Positions 1-6,795 of a stretch of 24,812 nt of DNA are shown here, one piece after another. Made by a program: the position numbers and the translations under genes. The notes below the pieces were generated by a model, which was given only the letters and a program-made list of their open reading frames with translations, had not been told where the DNA came from and did no database searches. The first letter of the stretch is position 1. Each line of letters starts with the position of its first letter. The DNA comes from DATDAH01 sp036525535 (GTDB taxonomy: Bacteria; Actinomycetota; Acidimicrobiia; Acidimicrobiales; DATDAH01), in NCBI GenBank assembly GCA_036525535.1, contig DATDAH010000038.1, positions 1 to 24,812 on the forward strand, in the 5' to 3' direction.

Positions 1-154
1 CTCGACCGAGGGCTATCTCCACGCCGACGGCGACCCGACCATCGAGGACGTGGCCGGGAACTGGGCCACGATCAACGAGGAGTCCGGCTACTCGGTGCCG
101 ACGGGCCTCATGGACTGGTCCGCCGGCTTCACGAAGCACCTCGACAAGGACTGA
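1..154 (+). CDS. C-terminal end of a probable SDR-family dehydrogenase (partial)
   Basis: The reading frame is open from base 2 and stops at TGA 152-154, giving about 50 residues; the start lies outside the window. The stretch TIEDVAGNWATI resembles the segment TPEAVKANWKKI in the C-terminal part of the SDR domain of multifunctional enzyme type 2 (HSD17B4), a 3-hydroxyacyl-CoA dehydrogenase family common in actinobacterial steroid and fatty acid catabolism. The peptide ends in KHLDKD. None of the diagnostic SDR motifs (Gly-rich loop, YxxxK) is inside the window, so the assignment rests on this tail only. It could belong to another protein family. Confidence 0.45.
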   Translation, partial: STEGYLHADGDPTIEDVAGNWATINEESGYSVPTGLMDWSAGFTKHLDKD

Positions 155-212
155 CGCGCTGGGGTCCCCAATCCGGTGGCCTCCGACCGCGATCCACGGC
201 AGTGTCTCGTCC

Positions 213-782
213 GTGGCTGACGACGCCGATCTCCTGCCGGCGGTCATCGATGTCGGCTCGCTGACCCTTCGACGGCCACAGCTGTCCGATGCCGAAGCGA
301 TCGCGGCGGCGATCGCGCTCAGCAAACTCGAGCTCCGTCCTTGGATGCCGTGGCTGCGTGATCACGTGGCCGATCCGGGATTCCAGCGCGACCGGTTCCT
401 CGAGGTGGAGGCACAGTGGGGGAGACCCGGTGGGGAGGCCGCCTATCTGATCGAGCGACCGGAGGTGGCCGGGATCGTCGGCTTCTGCGGCATCCAGCAC
501 CGCCACCAGCCCGATACCCGCCAGCTCGGCTTCTGGGTCCGCTCCGACCTCACCAGCCGTGGCCACGTGACGACGGCCGCCCGCGCGCTGACCGCGGAGG
601 CGTTGCGGCTCCCCGGCGTGGTGCGGGTCGAGATCCACTGCGACGAAGCGAACGTGCGGAGCGCAGCGGTGGCCCGGCGGTGCGGTTATCGCCTCGATCG
701 GCTGGAGCCGCACGCCGTGGAAGCGCCCGGCCACACCGGGACGTTCATGATCTGGGCGACGACGCCGGGGTGGGCGGCCTGA
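213..782 (+). CDS. GNAT-family N-acetyltransferase, RimJ/RimL type
   Basis: 189 residues from a GTG start. The N-terminal LTLRRPQLSDAEAI and the ELRPWMPW segment are typical of the RimJ/RimL branch of GNAT acetyltransferases, which move an acetyl group from acetyl-CoA to protein N-termini or small amines. The GxG-type acetyl-CoA region lies around residues 105-125 (LGFWVRSDLTSRGHVTTA). It is followed by the usual VEIHCDEANVRSAAVARRCGY, where the N-x-x-S-x-x-x-A-x-x-x-G-Y pattern marks motif B. The length is normal for the family. It stands alone after the preceding SDR end and converges on the ligase at 944. The substrate is unknown and no link to the catabolic genes is evident. A competing frame over the same bases (416-832) lacks family features. 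Confidence 0.9.
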   Translation: MADDADLLPAVIDVGSLTLRRPQLSDAEAIAAAIALSKLELRPWMPWLRDHVADPGFQRDRFLEVEAQWGRPGGEAAYLIERPEVAGIVGFCGIQHRHQPDTRQLGFWVRSDLTSRGHVTTAARALTAEALRLPGVVRVEIHCDEANVRSAAVARRCGYRLDRLEPHAVEAPGHTGTFMIWATTPGWAA

Positions 783-943
783 TCCGAATCGCAGTCGTCA
801 GATCGCCATGCCCCGCCCTCGTACTGCCATGAAGTCGTCACGATGGCGTCGTCACCCGTGACGTCGGCGTATGGGACAGTGTCGTTCTCGCGCCTGGGGC
901 CGACGTCTAAGGAAGCCACGGTGGCGGACGCCAGGATTCGGGG

Positions 944-2470
944 CTATGGGCTCTGGTCCCGGAGCTCGCGCTTGAGGACCTTGCCCGAGGGGTTGCGGGG
1001 CAGGGCGTCGATGAAGAAGACGTCCCGGGGCACCTTGTACTTGGCCAGCTGGCTGCGGCAGAGCTCGATCAGCTCCTCGGCGGTCGTGGTGGCCGACTCG
1101 GTCAGCACGACGTAGCCGACGGGCACCTCGCCCCATCGGTCGTCCGGCCGTCCGACGACGGCGGCCTCGACGACGGCGTCGTGCTCGTAGAGCACGCGCT
1201 CGACCTCGGAGCTGGCGATGTTCTCACCGCCGGACACGATCATGTCCTTGAGGCGGTCGACGATGTAGACGTAGCCGTCCTCGTCGACGACACCGATGTC
1301 GCCGGTGTGGAACCAGCCGCCGGCGAACGCCCTCTCCGTGGCGTCGGGGTCCCGCCAGTAGCCGGCGAACACCTTCGGCCCCCGGAGGACGATCTCCCCC
1401 TTCTCGCCCGGGGGCAGAGACGTGCCCGCCTCGTCCCAGACGTCCAGGTCGAGGTACTGACAGGGGCGACCGACGCTTCCCAGCTTGGTCACGGTGCTGT
1501 CCCGATCGAGGAACGTGTCACCGGAGACCGTCTCGGTCAGCCCGTAGGCGTCCGCCAGCCATGCGCCGGTGAAGGTGGTGCGCAGCCGGTCGATGTAGGG
1601 GATCGGCATCTTCTCGCCTCCGGCGATGATGACCCGCACCGACGCGAGGTCGCGCTGCTCGACCCCGGGTACGTCGAGGATCGCCCGGACCATCGCCGGA
1701 GCGGCCCACACGAGGGAGACGCGGGAGCGCTCGATCTCGTCGATGACCGCCTCGGCGTCGAACACCCGGTGGATCACCGTCGTCGCCCCGACCGCGATCA
1801 TCGTGGTCGTGACCAGGTCGAGGGCACCGACGTGGTACAGCGGCCCGCAGGCGAGCCCGACGTCGGCCGATGTGAAGCCGAACTCGGTCACGTGGGCGAA
1901 GTTCTTCCACGCCAGGTTGGCGTGGGTCAGCATGACCCCCTTGGGCCGCCCGGTCGTTCCGGAGGTGTACATCAGCCGGTGGATGTCGTCGGGTCCGACC
2001 GGCGCCCGCTCGGGGAGGGCGGCCCCGGCCGCCACGTCGGCGAAGCGCGCCCAGCCCTCGGGGGCATCGGCGGCGACGGCCACCTGCACCAGCTCGCCGT
2101 CGAGGCGGCCGATCGCATCGTCGGCCAGCTCGAGCAGCTCCTCGTGGCAGACCAGCGCCCGGGCCTCGGAGTGGTCGAGGATGAACCGGACCTCCTCGGC
2201 CGCCAGCCGCCAGTTGATCGGCATGGCGATCGCCCCGAGGGCGTTGGCGGCGAAGATCGTGGCCAGGAACTCGTTGTTGTTGTACGAGAGCAGGCCGACG
2301 ACGTCGCCCGCGCCGACCCCCCGGGCCTGGAGCCCGGCGGCCAGGCGCCGGCTCCAGTCGAGCATCCCGCGGTAGGTGACGGCGTCGTCGCCGTGGACGG
2401 CGATGGGCTTGTCGGGAGTGCGGACTGCGTGGTGCTCCAGCACGCGGCACCAGCTCAGATCGGACACCAC
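944..2470 (-). CDS. Acyl-CoA synthetase (AMP-forming, FadD-like)
   Basis: 508 residues. It activates a carboxylic acid to its CoA thioester through an acyl-AMP intermediate. The P-loop YTSGTTGRPKG is near residues 168-178, the DAYGLTE motif lies in the middle, and GWFHTGDIG is followed by the hinge DRLKDMIVSGGENI. The C-terminal catalytic lysine lies in NPSGKVLKRELR. All ANL-superfamily motifs are intact. The frame is open further upstream, but that extension overlaps the SnoaL-like gene in another frame. I therefore place the start at GTG 2470 (or GTG 2467), 1 base after the upstream TGA, with GAGAGG 9 bases before it. It is the last gene of the P450-SDR-SnoaL operon and probably activates the substrate or product of that pathway. 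The acid cannot be identified. Confidence 0.93.
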   Translation of the reverse strand: MVSDLSWCRVLEHHAVRTPDKPIAVHGDDAVTYRGMLDWSRRLAAGLQARGVGAGDVVGLLSYNNNEFLATIFAANALGAIAMPINWRLAAEEVRFILDHSEARALVCHEELLELADDAIGRLDGELVQVAVAADAPEGWARFADVAAGAALPERAPVGPDDIHRLMYTSGTTGRPKGVMLTHANLAWKNFAHVTEFGFTSADVGLACGPLYHVGALDLVTTTMIAVGATTVIHRVFDAEAVIDEIERSRVSLVWAAPAMVRAILDVPGVEQRDLASVRVIIAGGEKMPIPYIDRLRTTFTGAWLADAYGLTETVSGDTFLDRDSTVTKLGSVGRPCQYLDLDVWDEAGTSLPPGEKGEIVLRGPKVFAGYWRDPDATERAFAGGWFHTGDIGVVDEDGYVYIVDRLKDMIVSGGENIASSEVERVLYEHDAVVEAAVVGRPDDRWGEVPVGYVVLTESATTTAEELIELCRSQLAKYKVPRDVFFIDALPRNPSGKVLKRELRDQSP

Positions 2471-2471
2471 C

Positions 2472-2867
2472 TCAGGCGACCTCTCGGTGGTGGAACCTCC
2501 ACGTGCCGGCGTCGTGGTGAAGGGTGTCGTGGTAGCGGGACACGAACTGGATCGCCCAGCCGTCCTTGCCCTCGCGGGCGAAGACCACGTCACTGACCGC
2601 CGTGGCCTGATGGTCGTCCCAGTCCGTGACGAGGGTGTTGACCACGAGGTGGCGCTGGGGTCGCCGCGGGGTCCACTGGGCGTAGGCCTCGCGGAGGCCG
2701 TCGTGGCCCTCGACGTGGCCGGCGGTCGGGATGTCGATGCTGCCGTCGGGGCAGAAGGTGGCGACGACGTCGTCGGTCCGGCCGTCGTCCAGGGCGTGCG
2801 TGTACGCCGCGAGCGTCGCCCGGATGCCCTCGACGGCATCGGCGTAGGTCATCGTCGCTTCGTCCAC
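2472..2867 (-). CDS. SnoaL-like / NTF2-like polyketide-cyclase-fold protein
   Basis: 131 residues, the usual size for the SnoaL-like branch of the NTF2 superfamily. These are small cone-shaped alpha+beta proteins that act as isomerases, cyclases, dehydratases or hydrolases. The N-terminal helix (VEGIRATLAAYTHALDDGRTDDVVATFCPDG) and the following TAGHVEGHDGLREAY, RHLVVNTLV and FVSRYHDTLHHDAGTWRFHHREV segments follow the family plan. GTG 2867 is preferred because a GGGGGTGAC purine-rich site lies just before it; ATG 2852 is possible but has no such site. The gene ends 1 base before the acyl-CoA ligase. A 68-base gap to the upstream SDR contains a palindromic operator candidate, so this gene and the ligase may also have their own promoter. 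The reaction is unknown; a ketosteroid-isomerase-like role is only one possibility. Confidence 0.88.
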   Translation of the reverse strand: MDEATMTYADAVEGIRATLAAYTHALDDGRTDDVVATFCPDGSIDIPTAGHVEGHDGLREAYAQWTPRRPQRHLVVNTLVTDWDDHQATAVSDVVFAREGKDGWAIQFVSRYHDTLHHDAGTWRFHHREVA

Positions 2868-2883
2868 GTCACCCCCGAATGGC

Positions 2884-2905
2884 TGTACCGACCGGTCCAA
2901 CCTAG
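2884..2905. promoter_or_regulatory. Operator candidate, TGTACCGACCGGT-N5-CTAG
   Basis: TGTACCGACCGGT at 2884-2896, followed five bases later by CTAG (2902-2905), lies 17 bases upstream of the SnoaL-like start. The same 13-mer, followed four bases later by CTAG, recurs at 6764-6784 before the Rieske oxygenase. ACCGACCGGT resembles half of the ACCGACCGGTCGGT palindromes bound by many actinobacterial TetR repressors. That comparison is general family knowledge; binding here is an inference. Confidence 0.5.
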
Positions 2906-2935
2906 TCGGCGCGGGGCTTCGGGAGCACGGGCGAC

Positions 2936-3679
2936 CTAGATGTACATCCCGCCGTTGACGCCGATGAGCTGGCCGGTGATGTAGCTGCCGTCGTCGGAGC
3001 AGAGGAACGAGCACGCCCCGGCGATGTCGTCGGGGGTGCCGGCCCGGCCCAGGGGGACCATCGGGCCGATCACGTCGACGCCGGGGAAGTCACCGACCTC
3101 CTCGGCGTGGCGGGCCATGGGGGTGTCCACGAGGCTGGGCGGGATCGTGTTGACCGTGATTCCGCTGCGGGCGAGCTCGGACGCCAAGGCCTTTGTCAGT
3201 CCGATGACGCCCCCCTTCGAGGCGGCGTAATGGGCCATGTTGGGCGCGCCGGACTGGGCGCTCGAGGACGAGATGGTGACGATGCGTCCCCACCCGGCGG
3301 CGAGCATGTCCGGCAGGACGGCCTGCACGCAGACGAACGTGCCGGTGAGGTTGACGGCGACGATGCGGTCCCACTGCTCGGCGGTGATGTCGAGCACGGG
3401 GGTGAAGGCCTCGATTCCCGCGCTGGTGACCAGGATCTCGACGGGGCCCAGCTCGGACCGCACCCGCTCCACGCCGGCGTCGACCGACGGGCGATCGGCC
3501 ACGTCGACCTCGATGGCCAGGACCGTCGTCCCCTCCGCCTCGAGCTCGGCGGCGGCGGTCTCGAGCGTCGTGGGGTTCACGTCGAAGAGGGCGACCCGGT
3601 GGCCTTCGGCGACGAAGCGTCGGGCCACCCCGAGGCCGATGCCGGAGGACCCGCCGGTGACGACGGCGACCCGGCTCAC
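2936..3679 (-). CDS. SDR-family NAD(P)-dependent oxidoreductase (FabG-like)
   Basis: 247 residues. A classical short-chain dehydrogenase that would interconvert a hydroxyl and a ketone. The cofactor loop TGGSSGIG is at residues 8-15. An acidic residue after beta-2 (ALFDVN) suggests NAD preference. The active-site serine is in TISSSSAQ, and YAASK carries the Tyr and Lys. The usual NAG motif reads TSAG here. The tail ITGQLIGVNGGMYI is typical of FabG-like SDRs. GTG 3679 is chosen because it overlaps the P450 stop by four bases (GTGA), a mark of translational coupling; the longer frame to 3739 would run back inside the P450. It probably oxidises an alcohol made by the P450 next door. The substrate is unknown. 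Confidence 0.93.
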   Translation of the reverse strand: MSRVAVVTGGSSGIGLGVARRFVAEGHRVALFDVNPTTLETAAAELEAEGTTVLAIEVDVADRPSVDAGVERVRSELGPVEILVTSAGIEAFTPVLDITAEQWDRIVAVNLTGTFVCVQAVLPDMLAAGWGRIVTISSSSAQSGAPNMAHYAASKGGVIGLTKALASELARSGITVNTIPPSLVDTPMARHAEEVGDFPGVDVIGPMVPLGRAGTPDDIAGACSFLCSDDGSYITGQLIGVNGGMYI

Positions 3680-4962
3680 TGGCCGGCCTCGGCCTGGTCG
3701 AACTCGAGGTGCAGCTTGGTGAGGCCGCGGAGGACCCACGTCGGTTCGTACCGGAAGCGCCGATCCCCGGGCGGGCCATGGTGCTCCTCGGACAAGCGGA
3801 TGTTCCGCATCCGGTCGAGGATCCGTTCGAGGCTGATCCGGCCTTCAGCCCGGGCCAGGGGCCCACCGGGGCACGAGTGGGCGCCACGGCCGAAGGCGAC
3901 GTGGGACTGGGCGTTCGCCCGGTCGGCGTGGAACTCGGCCGGGCACTCGAACCGACCCGGGTCGCGGTTGGCCGCGCCGTTCAGCAGCATGACCGGTGTG
4001 CCGGCCGGGATGTCGACGCCGCCCAAGGTCGTCGTGCGCAGGGCGAGGCGGAAGTCGGCCTTGACCGGGCTCTCGATCCGCAGCACTTCCTCGAGGAAGT
4101 CGGGGATCCGATCGCGGTCGGCCCGCAGCTCGTCCTGCAGCGCCGGGTCCTCGGCGAGCACCTTCAGGGCGGAGGCGAGCAGGCGGGCGGTGGTCTCCTG
4201 GCCGGCCGCGAACAGGAAGGTGGCGGTGCGCACCACCGAGGTGACCTCCGGGGTGCTTCCATCCGGGTAGGTGGCGAGGGCCAGATCGGTCATGACGTCC
4301 TTGCAGGGCTCACGCCGTCGGTCTTCGATGTAGGCCGCGAACCAGTCGTCGAGCCAGGCCAGCGGGTTCTCGACGGGTATGCCCTGCTCGCCGGCCCCGA
4401 CTTCGCCGACGGTGCCGGTCAGGCCGAACCCGTCGCGGAACTTCTGATGGTCCTCCTCGGGGACGCCGAGCAGATCGGCCACGGCGAGCATGGCGAAGGG
4501 CTGGGAGTAGGCGGCGATGAACTCGCAGCGACCGTCGGCCAGGAAGGTGTCGAGCTGCTGGTCGGCCAGCCGCCACATGAACGCCTCGTTGTCCTTGAGG
4601 CGCTTCGGGGTGATCAGCCGCATCAGCAGCCCCCGTTCGCGGGTGTGGTCCGGGGGGTCCATGGTGACCATGTGCTCGTGCATCGGGACCTGATCCCGGT
4701 GCTGGGCGACGATCTCGGTCACGTCGTCGCCTTCCAGCGGCACGGGGAAGGCGGCGAACGGGCCGATCACCGCGTTGCACGACGAGAACATGTCAGTGGC
4801 GCGGTAGACCTCGCCGAGCTCGTCGTAGCCGGTCACGGCCACCACGCCGAGGTGTGGCAGCGCGAGCACGGGTCCCTCGGCGCGCAGGGCCTCGAAGTAG
4901 GGGTACGGATCCTCGACCAACGACTCGTCGAAGAAGAAGTCGATGGTCTGCCAGTCGCTCAA
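3676..4962 (-). CDS. Cytochrome P450 monooxygenase
   Basis: 428 residues, a usual size for soluble bacterial P450s. It inserts one oxygen atom from O2 into an unreactive C-H bond, using electrons from a ferredoxin and its reductase. The I-helix reads AAGQETTARL (oxygen-activating Glu-Thr), the K-helix ExxR is EEVLR, and the heme loop FGRGAHSCPGG places the thiolate Cys near residue 364. There is no membrane anchor. The frame stays open upstream to 5163, but that part runs across the palindrome and into the TetR gene. TTG 4962 is the best start: GAGGAG lies 6 bases before it and the protein then begins LSDWQTIDFFFDE. It is the first gene of a four-gene operon. No ferredoxin or reductase is encoded nearby. 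Confidence 0.95.
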   Translation of the reverse strand: MSDWQTIDFFFDESLVEDPYPYFEALRAEGPVLALPHLGVVAVTGYDELGEVYRATDMFSSCNAVIGPFAAFPVPLEGDDVTEIVAQHRDQVPMHEHMVTMDPPDHTRERGLLMRLITPKRLKDNEAFMWRLADQQLDTFLADGRCEFIAAYSQPFAMLAVADLLGVPEEDHQKFRDGFGLTGTVGEVGAGEQGIPVENPLAWLDDWFAAYIEDRRREPCKDVMTDLALATYPDGSTPEVTSVVRTATFLFAAGQETTARLLASALKVLAEDPALQDELRADRDRIPDFLEEVLRIESPVKADFRLALRTTTLGGVDIPAGTPVMLLNGAANRDPGRFECPAEFHADRANAQSHVAFGRGAHSCPGGPLARAEGRISLERILDRMRNIRLSEEHHGPPGDRRFRYEPTWVLRGLTKLHLEFDQAEAGQ

Positions 4963-4980
4963 CGCGATCTCCTCACACCG

Positions 4981-5021
4981 TGCTGAGCACCTGCCCAGCA
5001 TGTTGGGGCAGTTGCTTAGCA
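4981..5021. promoter_or_regulatory. 41-bp near-palindrome between P450 and TetR genes
   Basis: TGCTGAGCACCTGCCC (4981-4996) is matched by the inverted complement of GGGCAGTTGCTTAGCA (5006-5021) at 14 of 16 positions, with a 9-base centre. Each outer part is itself a small palindrome (TGCT-N-AGCA). The site lies only 6 bases from the GAGGAG of the P450 and about 30 bases before the TetR start. That is the usual arrangement for a repressor that controls itself and a divergent operon. TetR binding is inferred from position and symmetry. Confidence 0.65.
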
Positions 5022-5050
5022 TCGGGACGTCGACGTGACAAGGTGACGGC

Positions 5051-5692
5051 GTGGCGCCTGCAGCTTCCTCCCGTCGGATCGGGGCCGAGGACTCCAAGAC
5101 GCGGGCCCAGTTGCTCGACGCCGCCGAACTGCTGATGACTGAGGAGGGGTACGCCGCGGTCACCTCGCGGCGCCTCGCGGCCAGGGCCGGCCTGAAGCCT
5201 CAGCTCGTCCATTACTACTTCCGCACGATGGACGACCTCTTCCTGGAGGCGTTCCGCCGGCGGGCCGAGGAGAACCTCGCCCGGTTCGAGCGCGCCATCA
5301 CCGAAGACGGGTCACTGGCGAACCTCTGGCGTCTCAACGCCGACCCGCGCGGGGCCGTGTTCTCGATCGAGTTCGTCGCGCTGGCGAACCACCGGAAGGC
5401 GATCCGGGCCGAGATCGCGCGCTACGCCGAGCGGTTCCGGGCCGCCCAGGTCCAGGCCGTGCAGGCCGCCCTCGCCGCCGCCGGCGTCGACGAGAAGCAG
5501 ATGCCCCCGATCGCGGCCCTGCTCCTCATGACCGGTGTCACGCAGGTGCTCGCCCTCGAAGAGGCGCTCGGGGTCACCACCGGACACGACACCACGGTGG
5601 CGTTCATCGAGCGGGCCATCGCCGAGCTCGACGGCCCGTCTCCTCACTCGGGCACCAGCCCGCGGGGCAGGGGCAAGGGCAGGTCGGTGTAG
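5051..5692 (+). CDS. TetR-family transcriptional regulator
   Basis: 213 residues. The N-terminal helix-turn-helix spans about residues 17-62: TRAQLLDAAELLMTEEGY, then VTSRRLAARAGLKPQLVHYYF, the canonical TetR recognition helix ending YYF. The helical C-terminal half would bind a small ligand. GTG 5051 follows AAGGTGA with a short spacing. The gene is divergent from the P450 operon and separated from it by a 41-bp near-palindrome, so it probably represses that operon and itself, with an acyl-CoA or hydroxylated intermediate as likely inducer (inference). The last 17 codons overlap the convergent oxidoreductase gene by 49 bases. The tail SPRGRGKGRSV is low-complexity and may not be part of the fold. 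Confidence 0.93.
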   Translation: MAPAASSRRIGAEDSKTRAQLLDAAELLMTEEGYAAVTSRRLAARAGLKPQLVHYYFRTMDDLFLEAFRRRAEENLARFERAITEDGSLANLWRLNADPRGAVFSIEFVALANHRKAIRAEIARYAERFRAAQVQAVQAALAAAGVDEKQMPPIAALLLMTGVTQVLALEEALGVTTGHDTTVAFIERAIAELDGPSPHSGTSPRGRGKGRSV

Positions 5693-6690
5693 GTCACGAT
5701 GCCGGCGGGGGCAGCGACCACGTAGGGCAGGGCGTTGATCGCCGGCATCGCCGTCATGATCATCCCGAGGACCATGAACTCGGCGAAGGTGGTGGCCTCG
5801 AAGTCCGGTGGGGGCAGGTACTCGAGCGTGGCCTTCACGGTGGGCATCCCGTCGACCTGGATCACGTGGCCCTCCTGGATCGTCCAGTCGGGATCCAGGG
5901 TCTGGCCCTTCCGCCAGCGGACGTTCAGCTCGACGACGGTGCGGTCGCCGACCTTGCCCTGCCAGCTGGCGGCGACCCCGGCGACGCAGCCCTTGTCGAT
6001 CGTCCACGAGTCCATCACCACGTCCTCGGTCGCCTGGGCGTACTCGGCCTCGCAGACGATGTCGTCGAGCTCGACCCCGATGGCGTCGGCGACCATCGCC
6101 ACCGCCTCCCCGAACACGGCCGTGCCCTGGGCCGCCATCCCCGGCAGCTCGGGGTCGTCGATCGGCCGGCCGAAGCCGCAGGGCAGCTCCGTGGCCGGCG
6201 AGTCGTAGAGGGTGGTGTCGGATCCCTCGTTGACGGTGATCTTGTCGATCCGGTCGCAGATGCCCGCCGTGGCGATGGCGATGAGCTCCACGAAGCCGGG
6301 GCTGATGCCGGTGCCGAACATCGATGCGCCGCCCTGTTCGCAGGCCTTCGCGATCCGATCTCGCCCGGCGCCGAGCCCCCGCCCGTTGATGAAGGCCGCC
6401 GTGCTGACCACGTTGACGCCGGCCTCGAGGATGCGGACGAGCTCGTCGACGTCCGGCCACATCGGGTTGTAGACGACGGCGTCGGGCTGCAGCGCCAGGA
6501 GGGCGTCGACGTCGTCGGTCGCGGTGACGCCGACCGGGTCGATGCCGCACAGCTCACCGACGTCCCGTCCGACCTTGTCCGGTGACCAGGCGTAACCGCC
6601 GATCAGCTCGAGATCGGGGTGGGCGACGACGGCTCGGACCGACCGCTGGCCGACGTTGCCCGTCGTCCACTGCACCACTCGCAACGCCAT
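5644..6690 (-). CDS. Dihydrodipicolinate-reductase-like NAD(P)-dependent oxidoreductase
   Basis: 348 residues with an N-terminal Rossmann fold (VVQWTTGNVGQRSVRAV, residues 5-21, carrying the GxxG nucleotide loop) and a long C-terminal domain. It matches the group related to dihydrodipicolinate reductase and 2,4-diaminopentanoate dehydrogenase that is abundant in actinobacterial catabolic clusters. Supporting segments are VYNPMWPDVDELVRILEAG, GTGISPGFVELIA and the Trp-rich SWTIDKGCVAGVAASW. Members are annotated as amine dehydrogenases or reductases, but most have no proven substrate. ATG 6690 has only a GGGGGTCC stretch upstream. It is divergent from the Rieske oxygenase across a 105-base gap with two operator candidates, so the two may be co-regulated. 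Its 3' end overlaps the TetR gene. It is not the lysine-pathway enzyme: the length and context differ. Confidence 0.85.
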   Translation of the reverse strand: MALRVVQWTTGNVGQRSVRAVVAHPDLELIGGYAWSPDKVGRDVGELCGIDPVGVTATDDVDALLALQPDAVVYNPMWPDVDELVRILEAGVNVVSTAAFINGRGLGAGRDRIAKACEQGGASMFGTGISPGFVELIAIATAGICDRIDKITVNEGSDTTLYDSPATELPCGFGRPIDDPELPGMAAQGTAVFGEAVAMVADAIGVELDDIVCEAEYAQATEDVVMDSWTIDKGCVAGVAASWQGKVGDRTVVELNVRWRKGQTLDPDWTIQEGHVIQVDGMPTVKATLEYLPPPDFEATTFAEFMVLGMIMTAMPAINALPYVVAAPAGIVTYTDLPLPLPRGLVPE

Positions 6691-6718
6691 CGGCGGACCC
6701 CCGAGTCGAACGCATCTC

Positions 6719-6738
6719 TGCTGAGCGCATGCATAGCA
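6719..6738. promoter_or_regulatory. Operator candidate TGCTGAGC...GCATAGCA
   Basis: TGCTGAGCGCATGCATAGCA reads as an interrupted palindrome (TGCTnnGC, then GCnnAGCA). It lies 28 bases upstream of the oxidoreductase ATG at 6690. Its left half TGCTGAGC is identical to the start of the 4981-5021 palindrome, so the same TetR protein could bind both. This is an inference from one shared half-site. Confidence 0.35.
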
Positions 6739-6763
6739 CGCGGCGCCGGAGCGCCCGATTGCG

Positions 6764-6784
6764 TGTACCGACCGGTTGGTCTAG
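6764..6784. promoter_or_regulatory. Operator candidate, TGTACCGACCGGT-N4-CTAG
   Basis: TGTACCGACCGGT (6764-6776) is followed by TGGT and CTAG (6781-6784), just before the Rieske oxygenase start at 6796. The core ACCGACCGGTTGGT (6767-6780) is a near-palindrome, 6 of 7 pairs. It is the second copy of the motif seen at 2884-2905, which implies one regulator for the SnoaL/ligase unit and for the oxygenase or its divergent neighbour. Confidence 0.55.
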
Positions 6785-6795
6785 ACCTGCTCGTC

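Noticed and set aside
783..943. Possible repeat copy or terminator between the convergent GNAT and ligase genes
   Set aside because: The 161 bases contain short GTCGTCACG-like repeats but no long stem and none of the blocks of the hairpin element.
1181..2596. Long plus-strand open frame opposite the acyl-CoA ligase
   Set aside because: It is rich in Asp, Gly, Val and Arg with no domain, and mirrors the ligase codons. This is the usual artefact of very GC-rich DNA. The minus strand carries all ANL motifs.
6763..6795. Earlier GTG start (6763) for the Rieske oxygenase
   Set aside because: It would place the TGTACCGACCGGT operator motif inside the coding region, and the added residues (YRPVGLDLLV) match nothing in the family.
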